This document shows, piece by piece, positions 1 through 8,351 of a stretch of 64,000 bases of DNA; within the stretch, counting starts at the first letter, position 1, and each line of letters begins with the position of its first letter. Where the stretch lies: the NCBI GenBank assembly GCA_046233115.1, contig JBJXHM010000002.1, positions 1 to 64,000 on the forward strand, written 5' to 3'. The DNA comes from JACOMY01 sp046233115 (GTDB lineage: Bacteria; Pseudomonadota; Alphaproteobacteria; Kiloniellales; JACOMY01). The notes beneath the pieces were generated by a model. It ran no database searches. It was not told the origin of the DNA and saw nothing but the letters and a program-made list of their open reading frames with translations. Made by a program: the position numbers and the translations under genes.

Positions 1-346
1 CGTAGGAAAACAGACCCTCGCTGCCGTCGTCTTGACCCCGCATCCTGCCTTCCCTTCCTGCTTCCCACTGCAAAAGGGAATCACATCTACCCTCTCAACG
101 CGACTGGGTTTTTCAGCAGCCTGCTAGGGCGTGTTGAGTTTACACGGTACCGGGCCACACCCCCGCCCGACCGCTCACGGAAATATCCTGGAACTGGGCG
201 GCCGGGCGGGGGTGTGGGCCGGTACCGATTCAAACAGAGCGCGACACGCTCTAGACAAGGCGTGACAGAGCGCGCCTTGGCACTGCGCCCGACTACCCCC
301 TATATTGCGCTGCAACATAGGCGGGGGAACCATTCGGACGACGGCC
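1..346. other. No gene seen; contains an inverted repeat
   Basis: I see no supportable gene here. A plus-strand frame stays open across much of the stretch, but it has no start codon and no recognisable protein. The only structure is the CTAG-bounded inverted repeat at 124-254. Confidence 0.6.
124..254. repeat. CTAG-bounded imperfect inverted repeat (MITE-like)
   Basis: The inner arms at 145-174 and 198-227 are complementary at 28 of 30 positions around a 23-base loop. The outer ends at 124-135 and 243-254 are complementary at 10 of 12. The element begins and ends with CTAG, which could be a 4-bp target duplication of the kind some IS5-group elements make. It contains no gene. It may be a non-autonomous transposable element, an IS remnant or only a large hairpin; its origin is inference. 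Confidence 0.5.
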
Positions 347-799
347 ATGAGCGATCTCTTCTTTGAGGACTTCACGCCCGGACGCAGCTTTCGCACGCCC
401 GGCGCCACCCTCAGTGAGGCGCAGATTCTGGACTTCGCCTTCACCTACGATCCGCAGCCCTTCCACATGGACAAGGTCGCAGCCGAGGACTGGGGCTACG
501 GCGGCCTGATCGCCAGCGGCATGCAGACCTTCTGCGTCGGCTTCCGCCTCTTTCTGCAGGCGCGCGTCATCAACGCCTGCTCGCTGGGCTCGCCCGGGAT
601 CGACGAGCTGCGCTGGCACCTGCCGGTCCGGCCCGGCGACACGCTCACCGTGGTCGCCACTGTAGAGCAGCAGCGCCCCTCCGCCTCCAAGCCCGACCGT
701 GGCCTGATCCACATGCGCTATGAGGTCTTCAATCAGGATGAGCAGCGCGTGATGTCGTGGCTTGCCATGCAGATCTTGCGCAAGCGCTCCTCCGATTAG
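347..799 (+). CDS. MaoC family (R)-enoyl-CoA hydratase-like protein
   Basis: This 151-residue protein has the single hot-dog fold size of MaoC-like dehydratases. The hydratase motif reads DPQPFH near residues 36-41, with the Asp and His that activate water in (R)-specific enoyl-CoA hydratases. It is followed by the usual Gly-rich helix (GYGGLIASGMQT). Such proteins hydrate trans-2-enoyl-CoA, but the substrate cannot be told from sequence. I chose the ATG that gives MSDLFFEDFTPG because that is where family homology starts; an in-frame ATG 42 bases upstream would add unrelated residues. It lies 52 bases before serC, though there is no pathway link to serine synthesis. Confidence 0.85.
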   Translation: MSDLFFEDFTPGRSFRTPGATLSEAQILDFAFTYDPQPFHMDKVAAEDWGYGGLIASGMQTFCVGFRLFLQARVINACSLGSPGIDELRWHLPVRPGDTLTVVATVEQQRPSASKPDRGLIHMRYEVFNQDEQRVMSWLAMQILRKRSSD

Positions 800-851
800 G
801 CGGCATACTCCCCGCCTCTCCAACAGCCTAACGACAGTCAAGGACGTCCTC

Positions 852-2018
852 ATGGCACCTCGCATGCCCACTCAGCGCCCGAGCAATCCCTGCTTCTCCT
901 CCGGCCCCTGCGCCAAGCGTCCCGGTTGGTCGCTGGCCGGTCTGGACGGTGCGGCGGTCGGTCGATCGCACCGGGCCAAGGTCGGCAAGGCCAAGCTGGC
1001 CGAGGTGATCGAGCGCTCGCGCCGCATCCTGAGCCTGCCGGACGACTGGCGCCTGGCGGTGGTCGCCGGCTCCGACACCGGCGCCGTCGAGATGGCGCTC
1101 TGGAGCCTGCTCGGCCCGCGCCGCGTCGAGGTGCTGAGCTGGGAATCCTTCGGCCAGGACTGGGGCAAGGACGTCGCCAAGGAGCTGGCGCTGCCCGACC
1201 CGCTGCTGCGCAACGCCGACTACGGCACCTTGCCCGACCTCTCCAAGACCGACTGGACAAACGACGTCATCTTTCCCTGGAACGGCACCACCTCTGGCGT
1301 GCGCGTGCCAAACGGCGACTGGATCGCCGCCGACCGCGAAGGCCTGGCGATCTGCGACGCCACCTCGGCCGTCTTCGCCATGGAGCTGCCCTTCGAGCGG
1401 CTCGACGTGGTGACCTGGTCCTGGCAGAAGGTGCTGGGCGGCGAGGCCGGCCACGGCATGCTGGCCCTGGGGCCGCGTGCGGCCGAGCGCCTGATCTCTA
1501 CCCCGGCGCCGCGCGGCCTGCCCAAGATCTTCCGCATGACCAAGGGCAAGGGCCTGAACGAGGGCCTGTTCAAGGGCGAGACCATCAACACCCCCTCGAT
1601 GCTGGCGGTCGAGGACGCGCTCGACGGCCTGACCTGGGCCGAGGAGATCGGCGGCCTGCCGGCGCTGATCGCCCGCTCCCAGGCCAACCTGTCCGTGCTT
1701 GCGCGCTGGGTAGAGGCCAGTCCCTGGGCCGCCTTCCTGGCCGAGGACCCGGCCACCCGCTCCTCGACCTCGATCTGCCTGAAGATCGTAGACCCCTGGT
1801 TCGCCGGCCTGGCGGAGGACGCCCAGGCCGCCGCGATCAAGCGCATGGCCGCCCTCCTGGAGGAGGCCGAGGCCGCCTACGACGTCGCCGGCTATCGCTC
1901 GGCCCCTCCCGGCCTCCGGATCTGGGGCGGCGCCACCGTCGAGACCAGCGACATGGAGGCCCTGCTGCCCTGGCTCGACTGGGCCTACGAGACCATCCGC
2001 GCCGATGCGGCCGCGTGA
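852..2018 (+). CDS. serC: Phosphoserine aminotransferase
   Basis: SerC transfers the amino group from glutamate to 3-phosphohydroxypyruvate, the second step of serine synthesis, using PLP in the cytosol. The 388-residue product has the N-terminal NPCFSSGPCAKRPG segment typical of the alphaproteobacterial form. The PLP lysine lies in SWQKVLGGEAGHG, at about Lys193. I chose the ATG at 852 because upstream in-frame codons encode nothing conserved; the ATG at 861 is also possible. It lies 21 bases before serA, in an operon that supplies both enzymes of consecutive steps. Confidence 0.95.
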   Translation: MAPRMPTQRPSNPCFSSGPCAKRPGWSLAGLDGAAVGRSHRAKVGKAKLAEVIERSRRILSLPDDWRLAVVAGSDTGAVEMALWSLLGPRRVEVLSWESFGQDWGKDVAKELALPDPLLRNADYGTLPDLSKTDWTNDVIFPWNGTTSGVRVPNGDWIAADREGLAICDATSAVFAMELPFERLDVVTWSWQKVLGGEAGHGMLALGPRAAERLISTPAPRGLPKIFRMTKGKGLNEGLFKGETINTPSMLAVEDALDGLTWAEEIGGLPALIARSQANLSVLARWVEASPWAAFLAEDPATRSSTSICLKIVDPWFAGLAEDAQAAAIKRMAALLEEAEAAYDVAGYRSAPPGLRIWGGATVETSDMEALLPWLDWAYETIRADAAA

Positions 2019-2039
2019 CCAGCGAGAAAGAGAGAAGAC

Positions 2040-3617
2040 ATGCCTAAGGTCGTCATCGCCGACAAGCTGAGTGACAATGCGCGCAAGATCTTCGAGGCGC
2101 GCGGCATCGAGACCGACGTCGCCGTCGGGCTCTCGCCGGAAGACCTGCTGCAGCGCCTGCAGGGTGCCGATGGGCTGGCAGTGCGCTCCGCCACCAAGGC
2201 CACCGCGGCCCTGATCCAGGGGACGCCCAGCCTGAAAGTCATCGGCCGCGCCGGCATCGGCGTCGACAACATCGACGTCGCCGCCGCCACCGAACGCGGC
2301 GTGGTGGTGATGAACACGCCGCAGGGCAACGCCACCACCACCGCGGAGCACGCCATCGCGCTGCTCTTCTCCGTCGCCCGCCAGATCCCGGCGGCCGACC
2401 GCTCCACCCGCGCCTCCAAGTGGGAGAAGTCCCGCTTCATGGGCGTGGAGCTGACCGGCAAGACCCTGGGTCTGATCGGCTGCGGCAACATCGGCGCCAT
2501 CGTGGCGCAGAAGGCGCTGGGCCTGGGTATGAAGGTCGCGGCCTTTGACCCCTTCCTCTCGCCGGAGCGGGCGACCGACCTGGGCGTCGAGCGGGTCGAG
2601 CTGCCGGAGCTCTATCGCCGCGCCGACTTCATCACCCTGCACGTGCCGCTGACCGACCAGACCCGGGCGATGATCGACGCCGAGGCCTTCGCGCAGATGA
2701 AGGACGGCGTGCGCCTGGTGAACTGCGCGCGCGGCGGCCTGGTGGTCGAGGCCGACCTCAAGGCCGCGATCGAGTTGGGCAAGGTCGCCGGCGCCGCCTT
2801 CGATGTCTTCGAGGTGGAGCCCGCTCGCGACAATCCCCTCTTCGGCCTGGAGGAGATGGTGGTGACGCCGCACCTCGGCGCCTCAACCACCGAGGCGCAG
2901 GAGAACGTGGCAGTCGAGATCGCCGAGCAGATGAGCGACTACCTGCTGACCGGCGCGGTGCGCAACGCACTGAACATGCCCTCGCTCACCGCCGAGCAGG
3001 CGGCCAAGCTGACGCCCTACATGAAGCTGGTAGAGCAGCTCGGCTCCTTCGCCGGCCAGCTGACCCGCACCTCGGTCGAGTCGATCAGCCTGGACTACGA
3101 GGGCCAGGCCGCCGAGCTGGACTGCCGGCCGCTGACCCAGGCGGCGATCATGGGCTTCCTGAAGCCGATGCTGGACAGCGTCAACCACGTGAACGCCCCG
3201 GTGCTGGCGCGCCAGCGTGGCATCAAGATCTCCGAGACCAAGCACGACGCGGCCAGCGACTACGCCAGCCTGATCCGCCTGACGGTGCAGACCGAGCGGC
3301 GCACCCGCTCCGTCGCCGGCACCCTCTTCGGCGGGGCCAAGCCGCGCATCGTCGAGATCAAGGGCATCGCCGTGGAGGCCGAGCTCTGCCCCCACATGCT
3401 CTACGTCACCAACGACGACCGCCCGGGCTTCATCGGCGCCATCGGCGCGCTGATGGGCGACGCCGGCGTCAACATCGCGACCTTCCACCTGGGCCGGGCC
3501 GAGGCCGGCGGCGAGGCCATCGCCCTGATCGGCCTGGATCAGGAGCTCTCGCCCGAGCTGTTGGCCAAGGTCCGCGCCCTGCCGCACATCCAGCAGGTCA
3601 CGCCGCTCACCTTCTGA
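2040..3617 (+). CDS. serA: D-3-phosphoglycerate dehydrogenase
   Basis: SerA oxidises 3-phosphoglycerate to 3-phosphohydroxypyruvate with NAD, the first step of serine synthesis. The 525-residue length fits the long form, with an intervening domain and a C-terminal ACT domain that can sense serine. The NAD-binding motif GLIGCGNIG is near residue 145. The catalytic Arg is in NCARGG near 231 and the catalytic His in TPHLGAST near 278. The ACT segment covers about residues 450-525. A purine-rich ribosome site (gagaaagagagaag) directly precedes the ATG. A 15-bp hairpin follows the gene. Confidence 0.97.
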   Translation: MPKVVIADKLSDNARKIFEARGIETDVAVGLSPEDLLQRLQGADGLAVRSATKATAALIQGTPSLKVIGRAGIGVDNIDVAAATERGVVVMNTPQGNATTTAEHAIALLFSVARQIPAADRSTRASKWEKSRFMGVELTGKTLGLIGCGNIGAIVAQKALGLGMKVAAFDPFLSPERATDLGVERVELPELYRRADFITLHVPLTDQTRAMIDAEAFAQMKDGVRLVNCARGGLVVEADLKAAIELGKVAGAAFDVFEVEPARDNPLFGLEEMVVTPHLGASTTEAQENVAVEIAEQMSDYLLTGAVRNALNMPSLTAEQAAKLTPYMKLVEQLGSFAGQLTRTSVESISLDYEGQAAELDCRPLTQAAIMGFLKPMLDSVNHVNAPVLARQRGIKISETKHDAASDYASLIRLTVQTERRTRSVAGTLFGGAKPRIVEIKGIAVEAELCPHMLYVTNDDRPGFIGAIGALMGDAGVNIATFHLGRAEAGGEAIALIGLDQELSPELLAKVRALPHIQQVTPLTF

Positions 3618-3636
3618 GCCCAACCCTGCGTCCTCA

Positions 3637-3678
3637 GCCCCTCCCGAGTCACCAGCCCTTGGATGACTCGGGAGGGGC
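3637..3678 (+). terminator. Strong hairpin after serA
   Basis: Bases 3637-3651 pair perfectly with 3664-3678, giving a 15-bp GC-rich stem with a 12-base loop, 20 bases after the serA stop. No T-run follows, so it may act as a Rho-independent-like terminator or only as a 3'-end stabiliser. Confidence 0.55.
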
Positions 3679-3731
3679 GATCCACTATCCTCCTCTAAGC
3701 TCCTGGAGCGAGGAGGAGAGGATGAGGGGGC

Positions 3732-4388
3732 ATGCGGCTAACCCCTGATCTGCTGCTGCGCGCCTACTCCATCGGCATCTTTCCGATGGCGGAGAATCGC
3801 GAGTCGGACGAGGTCCACTGGATCGAGCCGCGTCGGCGGGGCATCCTGCCGCTGGAGGGGCTGCACGTCTCACGCAGCCTGCGCAAGCGCCTCCGCCACA
3901 ACGACTTCACCATCACCTGCGACCGCGCCTTCCGCGAGGTCATCGCCGCCTGTGCCGCGCCCAGCCCGGACCGGCAGGAAACCTGGATCAACCCGGTGAT
4001 CGAGCGGCTCTACGCCGGCCTCTTCGAGCGCGGCTTCGCCCATTCCGTCGAGTGCTGGCAGCAGGGCCGCCTGGTCGGAGGCCTCTACGGCGTCTCGCTG
4101 GGGGCCGCCTTCTTCGGCGAATCGATGTTCAGCCGGGTCACCGACGCCAGCAAGGTCGCCCTGGTGCACCTGGTGCTGCGCCTCAGGCTCGGCGGCTACT
4201 GCCTGCTGGACACCCAGTTCGAGACCCCGCACCTGGCCCGCTTCGGCGTCATCGAGGTCAGCCGCGACGACTATCGAGCGCTGCTGGCCGACGCGGTCTC
4301 CCGCCCCGCCCGCTTCCCGACCGACCCGCTGGCGCCGGGCGCGCTGGAGGACTTCCTACAAGAGCTCACGGCCGCGAAGGCGGAATGA
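3732..4388 (+). CDS. aat: Leucyl/phenylalanyl-tRNA--protein transferase
   Basis: Aat adds Leu or Phe from aminoacyl-tRNA to the N-terminus of proteins with basic ends, marking them for ClpAP through the N-end rule. The 218-residue product has the family start LLLRAYSIGIFPMAE. It also has the conserved segments HWIEPRRRGILP, FGESMFSRVTDASKVAL and LLDTQFETPHLARFG, which form the GNAT-like catalytic core. The length is normal. A gaggagaggatgaggggg stretch before the ATG gives a good ribosome site. Confidence 0.96.
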   Translation: MRLTPDLLLRAYSIGIFPMAENRESDEVHWIEPRRRGILPLEGLHVSRSLRKRLRHNDFTITCDRAFREVIAACAAPSPDRQETWINPVIERLYAGLFERGFAHSVECWQQGRLVGGLYGVSLGAAFFGESMFSRVTDASKVALVHLVLRLRLGGYCLLDTQFETPHLARFGVIEVSRDDYRALLADAVSRPARFPTDPLAPGALEDFLQELTAAKAE

Positions 4389-4469
4389 CAGGAGTATCGC
4401 CCAGGTCTAGCTCCCCTGTTACCGCAAGGCAGGAGATAACGCCTCACGAAAGGAAAAATCGTCCTCACC

Positions 4470-4483
4470 TTGACACCGATCAA
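4470..4483 (+). promoter_or_regulatory. FNR/FixK-type binding site
   Basis: The sequence TTGACACCGATCAA differs from the TTGAT-N4-ATCAA consensus of the CRP/FNR family by one base in the left half-site. It is centred about 65 bases upstream of the hemerythrin-like start codon. Oxygen- or NO-responsive control of a di-iron protein would make sense, but binding is inferred. Confidence 0.5.
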
Positions 4484-4541
4484 TGCGCTGTTCCGAAAGA
4501 GACGTGCAGGATCCGCGGAGCGAGAGCGAGGGAGGAACGCG

Positions 4542-5084
4542 ATGTTTACCTTGATCGACGTGCTGCAGCGCGAGCACCTCTCCATGCGGCAACTGCTGTC
4601 GCGGGTGCAGGATCAGATTCAACGCGACGGCGCCACCGACTATGACCTGCTGCGCGAGGTCATGCGCTATTGCGAGACCTATCCCGGCGCCTACCACCAT
4701 CCCAAGGAGGACCTGATCTTCCAGCTTCTCCAGGAGGTGGCGCCCGAGGAAGCCGCCGAGATCGAAGACCTGACCGCCGAGCACCTGGTGATGTCCGCCG
4801 CCGCCCGCGACACCGGCCGGCTGATCGAACAGGCCGCCGAGGGCGACCCCGACGCGGAGGAGAGCCTGCCGCAGAAGGTCGGCGCCTACCTGCGCTTTTA
4901 TCGCACCCACATGGCCCGAGAGGAGAGCGCGTTCTTCCCGCTGGCGCTCAAGGTGCTGACGCCCGAGCAGTGGCTGACCTTGGAGAGCCAGGTGGTCGAC
5001 CCCACCGACCCGCTCTTCGCCGAACGCGCCTCGGCCCGTCTACGGGAACTGCTGGGCGACGAGCCCGCCGCCGCTCAGAAGTAG
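4542..5084 (+). CDS. Hemerythrin-like HHE domain protein
   Basis: This 180-residue protein matches the hemerythrin HHE cation-binding fold: a four-helix bundle holding a di-iron site. Candidate metal ligands are the His in LQREHLSMRQLL, the HHPKED segment, the EHLVMS segment, and the His and Glu of RTHMAREESAFFPL. Family members bind oxygen or NO, or help repair iron-sulfur centres; which applies here is unknown. The ATG at 4542 follows a clear ggaggaacgcg ribosome site, better than an earlier in-frame ATG at 4470, which lies inside the FNR-type box. The 3' end overlaps the convergent mgtE gene by 10 bases. Confidence 0.88.
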   Translation: MFTLIDVLQREHLSMRQLLSRVQDQIQRDGATDYDLLREVMRYCETYPGAYHHPKEDLIFQLLQEVAPEEAAEIEDLTAEHLVMSAAARDTGRLIEQAAEGDPDAEESLPQKVGAYLRFYRTHMAREESAFFPLALKVLTPEQWLTLESQVVDPTDPLFAERASARLRELLGDEPAAAQK

Positions 5085-6493
5085 AAGACCGTCGCCATCA
5101 GGAAGAAGACCAGCACGCCCAGGACGTCGTTGCTGGTGGTGATGAAGACGCCGGTCGCCATCGCCGGGTCGACCCCCACCTTCTCCAGCACCAGCGGCAC
5201 CGAGGCCCCCACCAGGGCGGCGATGGTGGTGACCGAGATCAGCGAGAAAACGACCGAGAGCGCCAGGCGGTGTGGTGCCTCGATCGGCACCACCAGGGAC
5301 GCGCAGAGCACCAGGGCGCCGACAATGAGGCCGGCGGTGGAGCCGTTGATCAGCGCCCCCAGCAGCTCCTTCACCAGGCGCCAGGCGGTATCTCCCTGCC
5401 AGATGGTGCCGTTGGCCAGGCCCTGCACCGCCACCGCCGAGGCCTGCAGGCCGGAGTTGCCCGCCATCGACATGCAGACCGGGATGAAGGCGGCCAGGAT
5501 CGCCGCCTTGGCGAGCTCGTCCTCGAAGGAGCCGACCACCATGGCGGCGATGGTGGCGCCGAAGAGGCCGGCCAGGAGCCAGGGCAAGCGCCCACGCACG
5601 ATGCGGAAGACCGAGTCGCGGCTGTCGGCCTCGGGCGAGAGGCCGCTCATCAGCATCATGTCCTCCTCGGCCTCGCTGCGCATGATGCGGCGAAGCTGTT
5701 TCACCGTGATGCGGCCGACCAGATGCCCGTCATCGTCGGTCACCGGCAGCGAGGGCAGGTTGCGCTTCACCGCCAGGCGCAGGGCCTCCTCCTGGTCGGT
5801 CGAGGGGGAGACGGAGACCAGAGACTCGGTCATCAGCGCGCCCAGGCTCGCCTCCTCGGGCTGCAGCAGCAGGCGGGTGAGCGGCAGCCGGCCGACCAGG
5901 CGGCCCTCCGCATCGACGACGTAGAGGGTCGAGACATCGCCCACCAGCTCGGCGTGGGCGCGCAGGGTGCGGATCGCCTCGTCCACCCGGGTCTCCCGCG
6001 GCAGGGCCAGCAGCTTGCGGCTCATGATCCGCCCGGCCGTGTCGGGATCGTGGGTGCGATAGGCCCGGATGCTCTCCGCGTCGCTCAGGCGCTCGAGCAG
6101 GGTCTCGACCAGGCTGTCGGGCAGGTGGTCGAGAGCCTCCACCACCTCCTCGGCCGGCAGCTTGTCGAAGATGCGGACCAGCCGCTCCAGGGTCTCCTCC
6201 TCGAAGAGGGCATCACGGACCTCCGGCCGCAACTCGGCGATCACCTTGAAGGAGGGCCCCTCCGGCAGCCAGAGGAGGAGCCTGCGGGCATGCTTCAGCC
6301 TCAGCGATGTCAGGAGGTCCAGCAGATCCAGGGGATCCCAGCGCTTCAGCAGCGCCAGCAGCTCCTTGCGCTTGTCCGCCTTGATCAGCCCGCGCACCCG
6401 CTCCAGGGTCTCCGCGCGCCGCTGCTCGGCGCTCTCGTCGTCGCCGCGCGCCCAGGTCAGCTCTTCGCTCTTCGCCGCTGCCATGGTCACCAA
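5075..6493 (-). CDS. mgtE: Magnesium transporter MgtE
   Basis: MgtE is an inner-membrane Mg2+ channel gated by cytosolic magnesium. The 472-residue protein shows the full family order. An N-terminal superhelical domain (roughly residues 40-140) comes first, followed by a CBS pair (roughly 150-270). Five membrane helices follow, with the conserved MSMAGNSGLQASAVAVQGLA pore segment and the C-terminal DPAMATGVFITTSNDVLG segment. It lies 99 bases downstream of rppH on the same strand, so cotranscription is possible. The last 10 bases overlap the end of the hemerythrin-like gene on the other strand. Confidence 0.96.
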   Translation of the reverse strand: MVTMAAAKSEELTWARGDDESAEQRRAETLERVRGLIKADKRKELLALLKRWDPLDLLDLLTSLRLKHARRLLLWLPEGPSFKVIAELRPEVRDALFEEETLERLVRIFDKLPAEEVVEALDHLPDSLVETLLERLSDAESIRAYRTHDPDTAGRIMSRKLLALPRETRVDEAIRTLRAHAELVGDVSTLYVVDAEGRLVGRLPLTRLLLQPEEASLGALMTESLVSVSPSTDQEEALRLAVKRNLPSLPVTDDDGHLVGRITVKQLRRIMRSEAEEDMMLMSGLSPEADSRDSVFRIVRGRLPWLLAGLFGATIAAMVVGSFEDELAKAAILAAFIPVCMSMAGNSGLQASAVAVQGLANGTIWQGDTAWRLVKELLGALINGSTAGLIVGALVLCASLVVPIEAPHRLALSVVFSLISVTTIAALVGASVPLVLEKVGVDPAMATGVFITTSNDVLGVLVFFLMATVFYF

Positions 6494-6592
6494 TCCTTTC
6501 GCCGCCGATCCTACCGAAGGCCGGCGACCCTGGCACCACCCGGCTCGACCTGTCCCGCACCGGAATGTTACAGCTGCAGGCCGGGAGCCAGA

Positions 6593-7087
6593 TTAGAGAG
6601 GGCGCTCCGCCCAGTAGGGCCGGAAGTGCTCGATCACCCGTGCGTAGAGCTCACGCTTGAAGGGAACGATCAGCTCGACCGTCTGGGGGACCGGCACCCA
6701 CTTCCAGGTAGAGAACTCCGGATGCTCGGTCGCCAGGTCGACCGCCGAGTCGCTGCCCAGGAAGGCGCCGCAGAACCAGCGCTGCCGCTGCCCGCGGTAC
6801 TTGCCCTTCCACAGCTTGGTCAGCAGTTCGGCCGGCAGGTCATAGCGTTCCCAGTAGGGCAGCTCGGCCAGAATCGCCACCTGGTCGGGCGGGATCGAGG
6901 TCTCCTCCTCCAGTTCGCGCAGCGCGCCAGCCAGCGGATCCTCGCCCTTGTCCAACCCGCCCTGCGGCATCTGCCAGGCGGGTCCGGGATTGTCGATGCG
7001 CTGCGCCACGAAGGCCTCGCGGCGGACATTCAGCAGCAGGATGCCTGCGCCGGGACGATAGAGCGTGTCGTCGTCTGCCTGATCCAT
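6593..7087 (-). CDS. rppH: RNA pyrophosphohydrolase (Nudix)
   Basis: RppH removes pyrophosphate from the 5' end of mRNA, which triggers decay by RNase E. The 164-residue protein begins with the family signature YRPGAGILLLN. It carries a complete Nudix box at about residues 41-63, starting GGLDKGEDP and containing RELEEET, whose glutamates bind magnesium. The segments WQMPQGG and QRQRWFCGAFLG are also typical of RppH/IalA-type enzymes. The gene is divergent from the LysR gene across a 325-base gap. Confidence 0.95.
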   Translation of the reverse strand: MDQADDDTLYRPGAGILLLNVRREAFVAQRIDNPGPAWQMPQGGLDKGEDPLAGALRELEEETSIPPDQVAILAELPYWERYDLPAELLTKLWKGKYRGQRQRWFCGAFLGSDSAVDLATEHPEFSTWKWVPVPQTVELIVPFKRELYARVIEHFRPYWAERPL

Positions 7088-7412
7088 CTCTCACCTCCGT
7101 CGCCGTTGCAAGCTACGGTCTCGATAGCGGCGCGCGGGCGCCGGCGCAAGCTCCCGACCAGCGCATGGCAGCAGGGACAAAAGCGAGCGCCTATTCGGTC
7201 CGACGGGCTCTCCTCCCGTCCTGGGCGGTACGCTCATTTACCGATGATAGCGCTCACCACTTGATGACTGCGGGATTGACCTTGCATAAGGGAAAGCACT
7301 GCAGCGCCACGCGCAGCCCAGTCCCGGATTTATCTTATCTTCTCGGTCCGGGGTTTGAAATCTAGGAAAAAGCAACCACATTCGTTCCGTTTGGTCATAG
7401 TTGGAGGGGCGT
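7088..7412. other. Divergent intergenic region, rppH / LysR
   Basis: No gene is supported in these 325 bases. They must hold the promoters of rppH (leftward) and of the LysR gene (rightward). The 3' part is more AT-rich than its surroundings. A TTGACC at about 7275 could serve the LysR gene, but I cannot pair it with a convincing -10. Confidence 0.4.
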
Positions 7413-8321
7413 ATGGATTCTCTCAATGCCATGGAGGTCTTTGTCAGGGTGGTACAGGCCGGCAGCTTCTCGGAGGCGGCCCGGAACCTGAACCTGACGC
7501 CCTCGGCCGTCTCCAAGCAGGTCAGCCGGCTGGAGGACCGCCTGGGCGCCCGGCTGATCAACCGGACCACCCGGCGCCTGGGCCTGACCGAGGAGGGCTC
7601 CGCCTTCTTCGAGCGGGCGCAGCGCATCCTGACCGACGTGGAGGAGGCGGAGCAGGCGGTCTCGCACCTGCATGGGGCGCCGCGCGGAACCCTGAAGCTG
7701 AACGCGCCGGTGGTCTTCGGCCATGCCCACATCGCCCCGCTGCTGCCGAAGTTCCTGGCGAGCTATCCGGAGATGCGGATCGACCTCTCCACCAACGACC
7801 GCTACGTCGACCTGCTGGAGGAGGGGCTGGACCTGGTGATCCGCATCGGCGAGCTCAGCGATTCCAGTCTGATCGCCCGCAAGCTGGCGGTGACTCGCCG
7901 CGTGGTGGTGGCCAGCGAGAGCTATCTCAAGGCCAACGGCATTCCGGCCCGCCCGGGCGATCTGGCCCAGCACAACTGCCTGGTTTTCCTCTACCGCGCG
8001 GTGCGCAACGTCTGGCAGTTCGACGGGCCGCAGGGCGCCGAATCGGTCGAGGTGAAGGGCAACATCGAGACCAACTCGATCGAGGTGATCCTGGAGCTGC
8101 TGCTGGCCGGCCACGGCATCGCGCTGATGCCGACCTGGCTGGTGGCCGAGTATCTGCGCAACGGCCGCCTGACCCAGGTGCTGCAGGACTATGTCTACCC
8201 CGATGCGCAGATCTATGCCGTCTATCCGCCGGGCCGCCACCTCTCGCCGAAGGTCCGCTCCTTCGTCGACTTCCTGGTCAAGCACTTCAAGACCGACCCG
8301 ATCTGGCGCGACATGCAGTAG
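7413..8321 (+). CDS. LysR family transcriptional regulator
   Basis: The 302-residue protein has an N-terminal winged helix-turn-helix (residues 1-60, with SFSEAARNLNLTPSAVSKQVSRLE as the DNA-reading region). A periplasmic-binding-protein-like effector domain fills residues about 90-300. It resembles the large CrgA/AaeR-type subgroup whose DNA-binding domain starts MDSLNAMEVFVRVVQAGSF. The ATG at 7413 follows ggagggg. Target and ligand are unknown. The divergent neighbour rppH is a housekeeping gene, so it offers no clue. Confidence 0.9.
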   Translation: MDSLNAMEVFVRVVQAGSFSEAARNLNLTPSAVSKQVSRLEDRLGARLINRTTRRLGLTEEGSAFFERAQRILTDVEEAEQAVSHLHGAPRGTLKLNAPVVFGHAHIAPLLPKFLASYPEMRIDLSTNDRYVDLLEEGLDLVIRIGELSDSSLIARKLAVTRRVVVASESYLKANGIPARPGDLAQHNCLVFLYRAVRNVWQFDGPQGAESVEVKGNIETNSIEVILELLLAGHGIALMPTWLVAEYLRNGRLTQVLQDYVYPDAQIYAVYPPGRHLSPKVRSFVDFLVKHFKTDPIWRDMQ

Positions 8322-8351
8322 GTCCCCGAGCGGCGGTCCCTTGCTGCGCGA

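Noticed and set aside
1..346. Start-less open frame as the end of an upstream gene
   Set aside because: The frame has no recognisable protein and runs through a large inverted repeat. Nothing shows it is translated.
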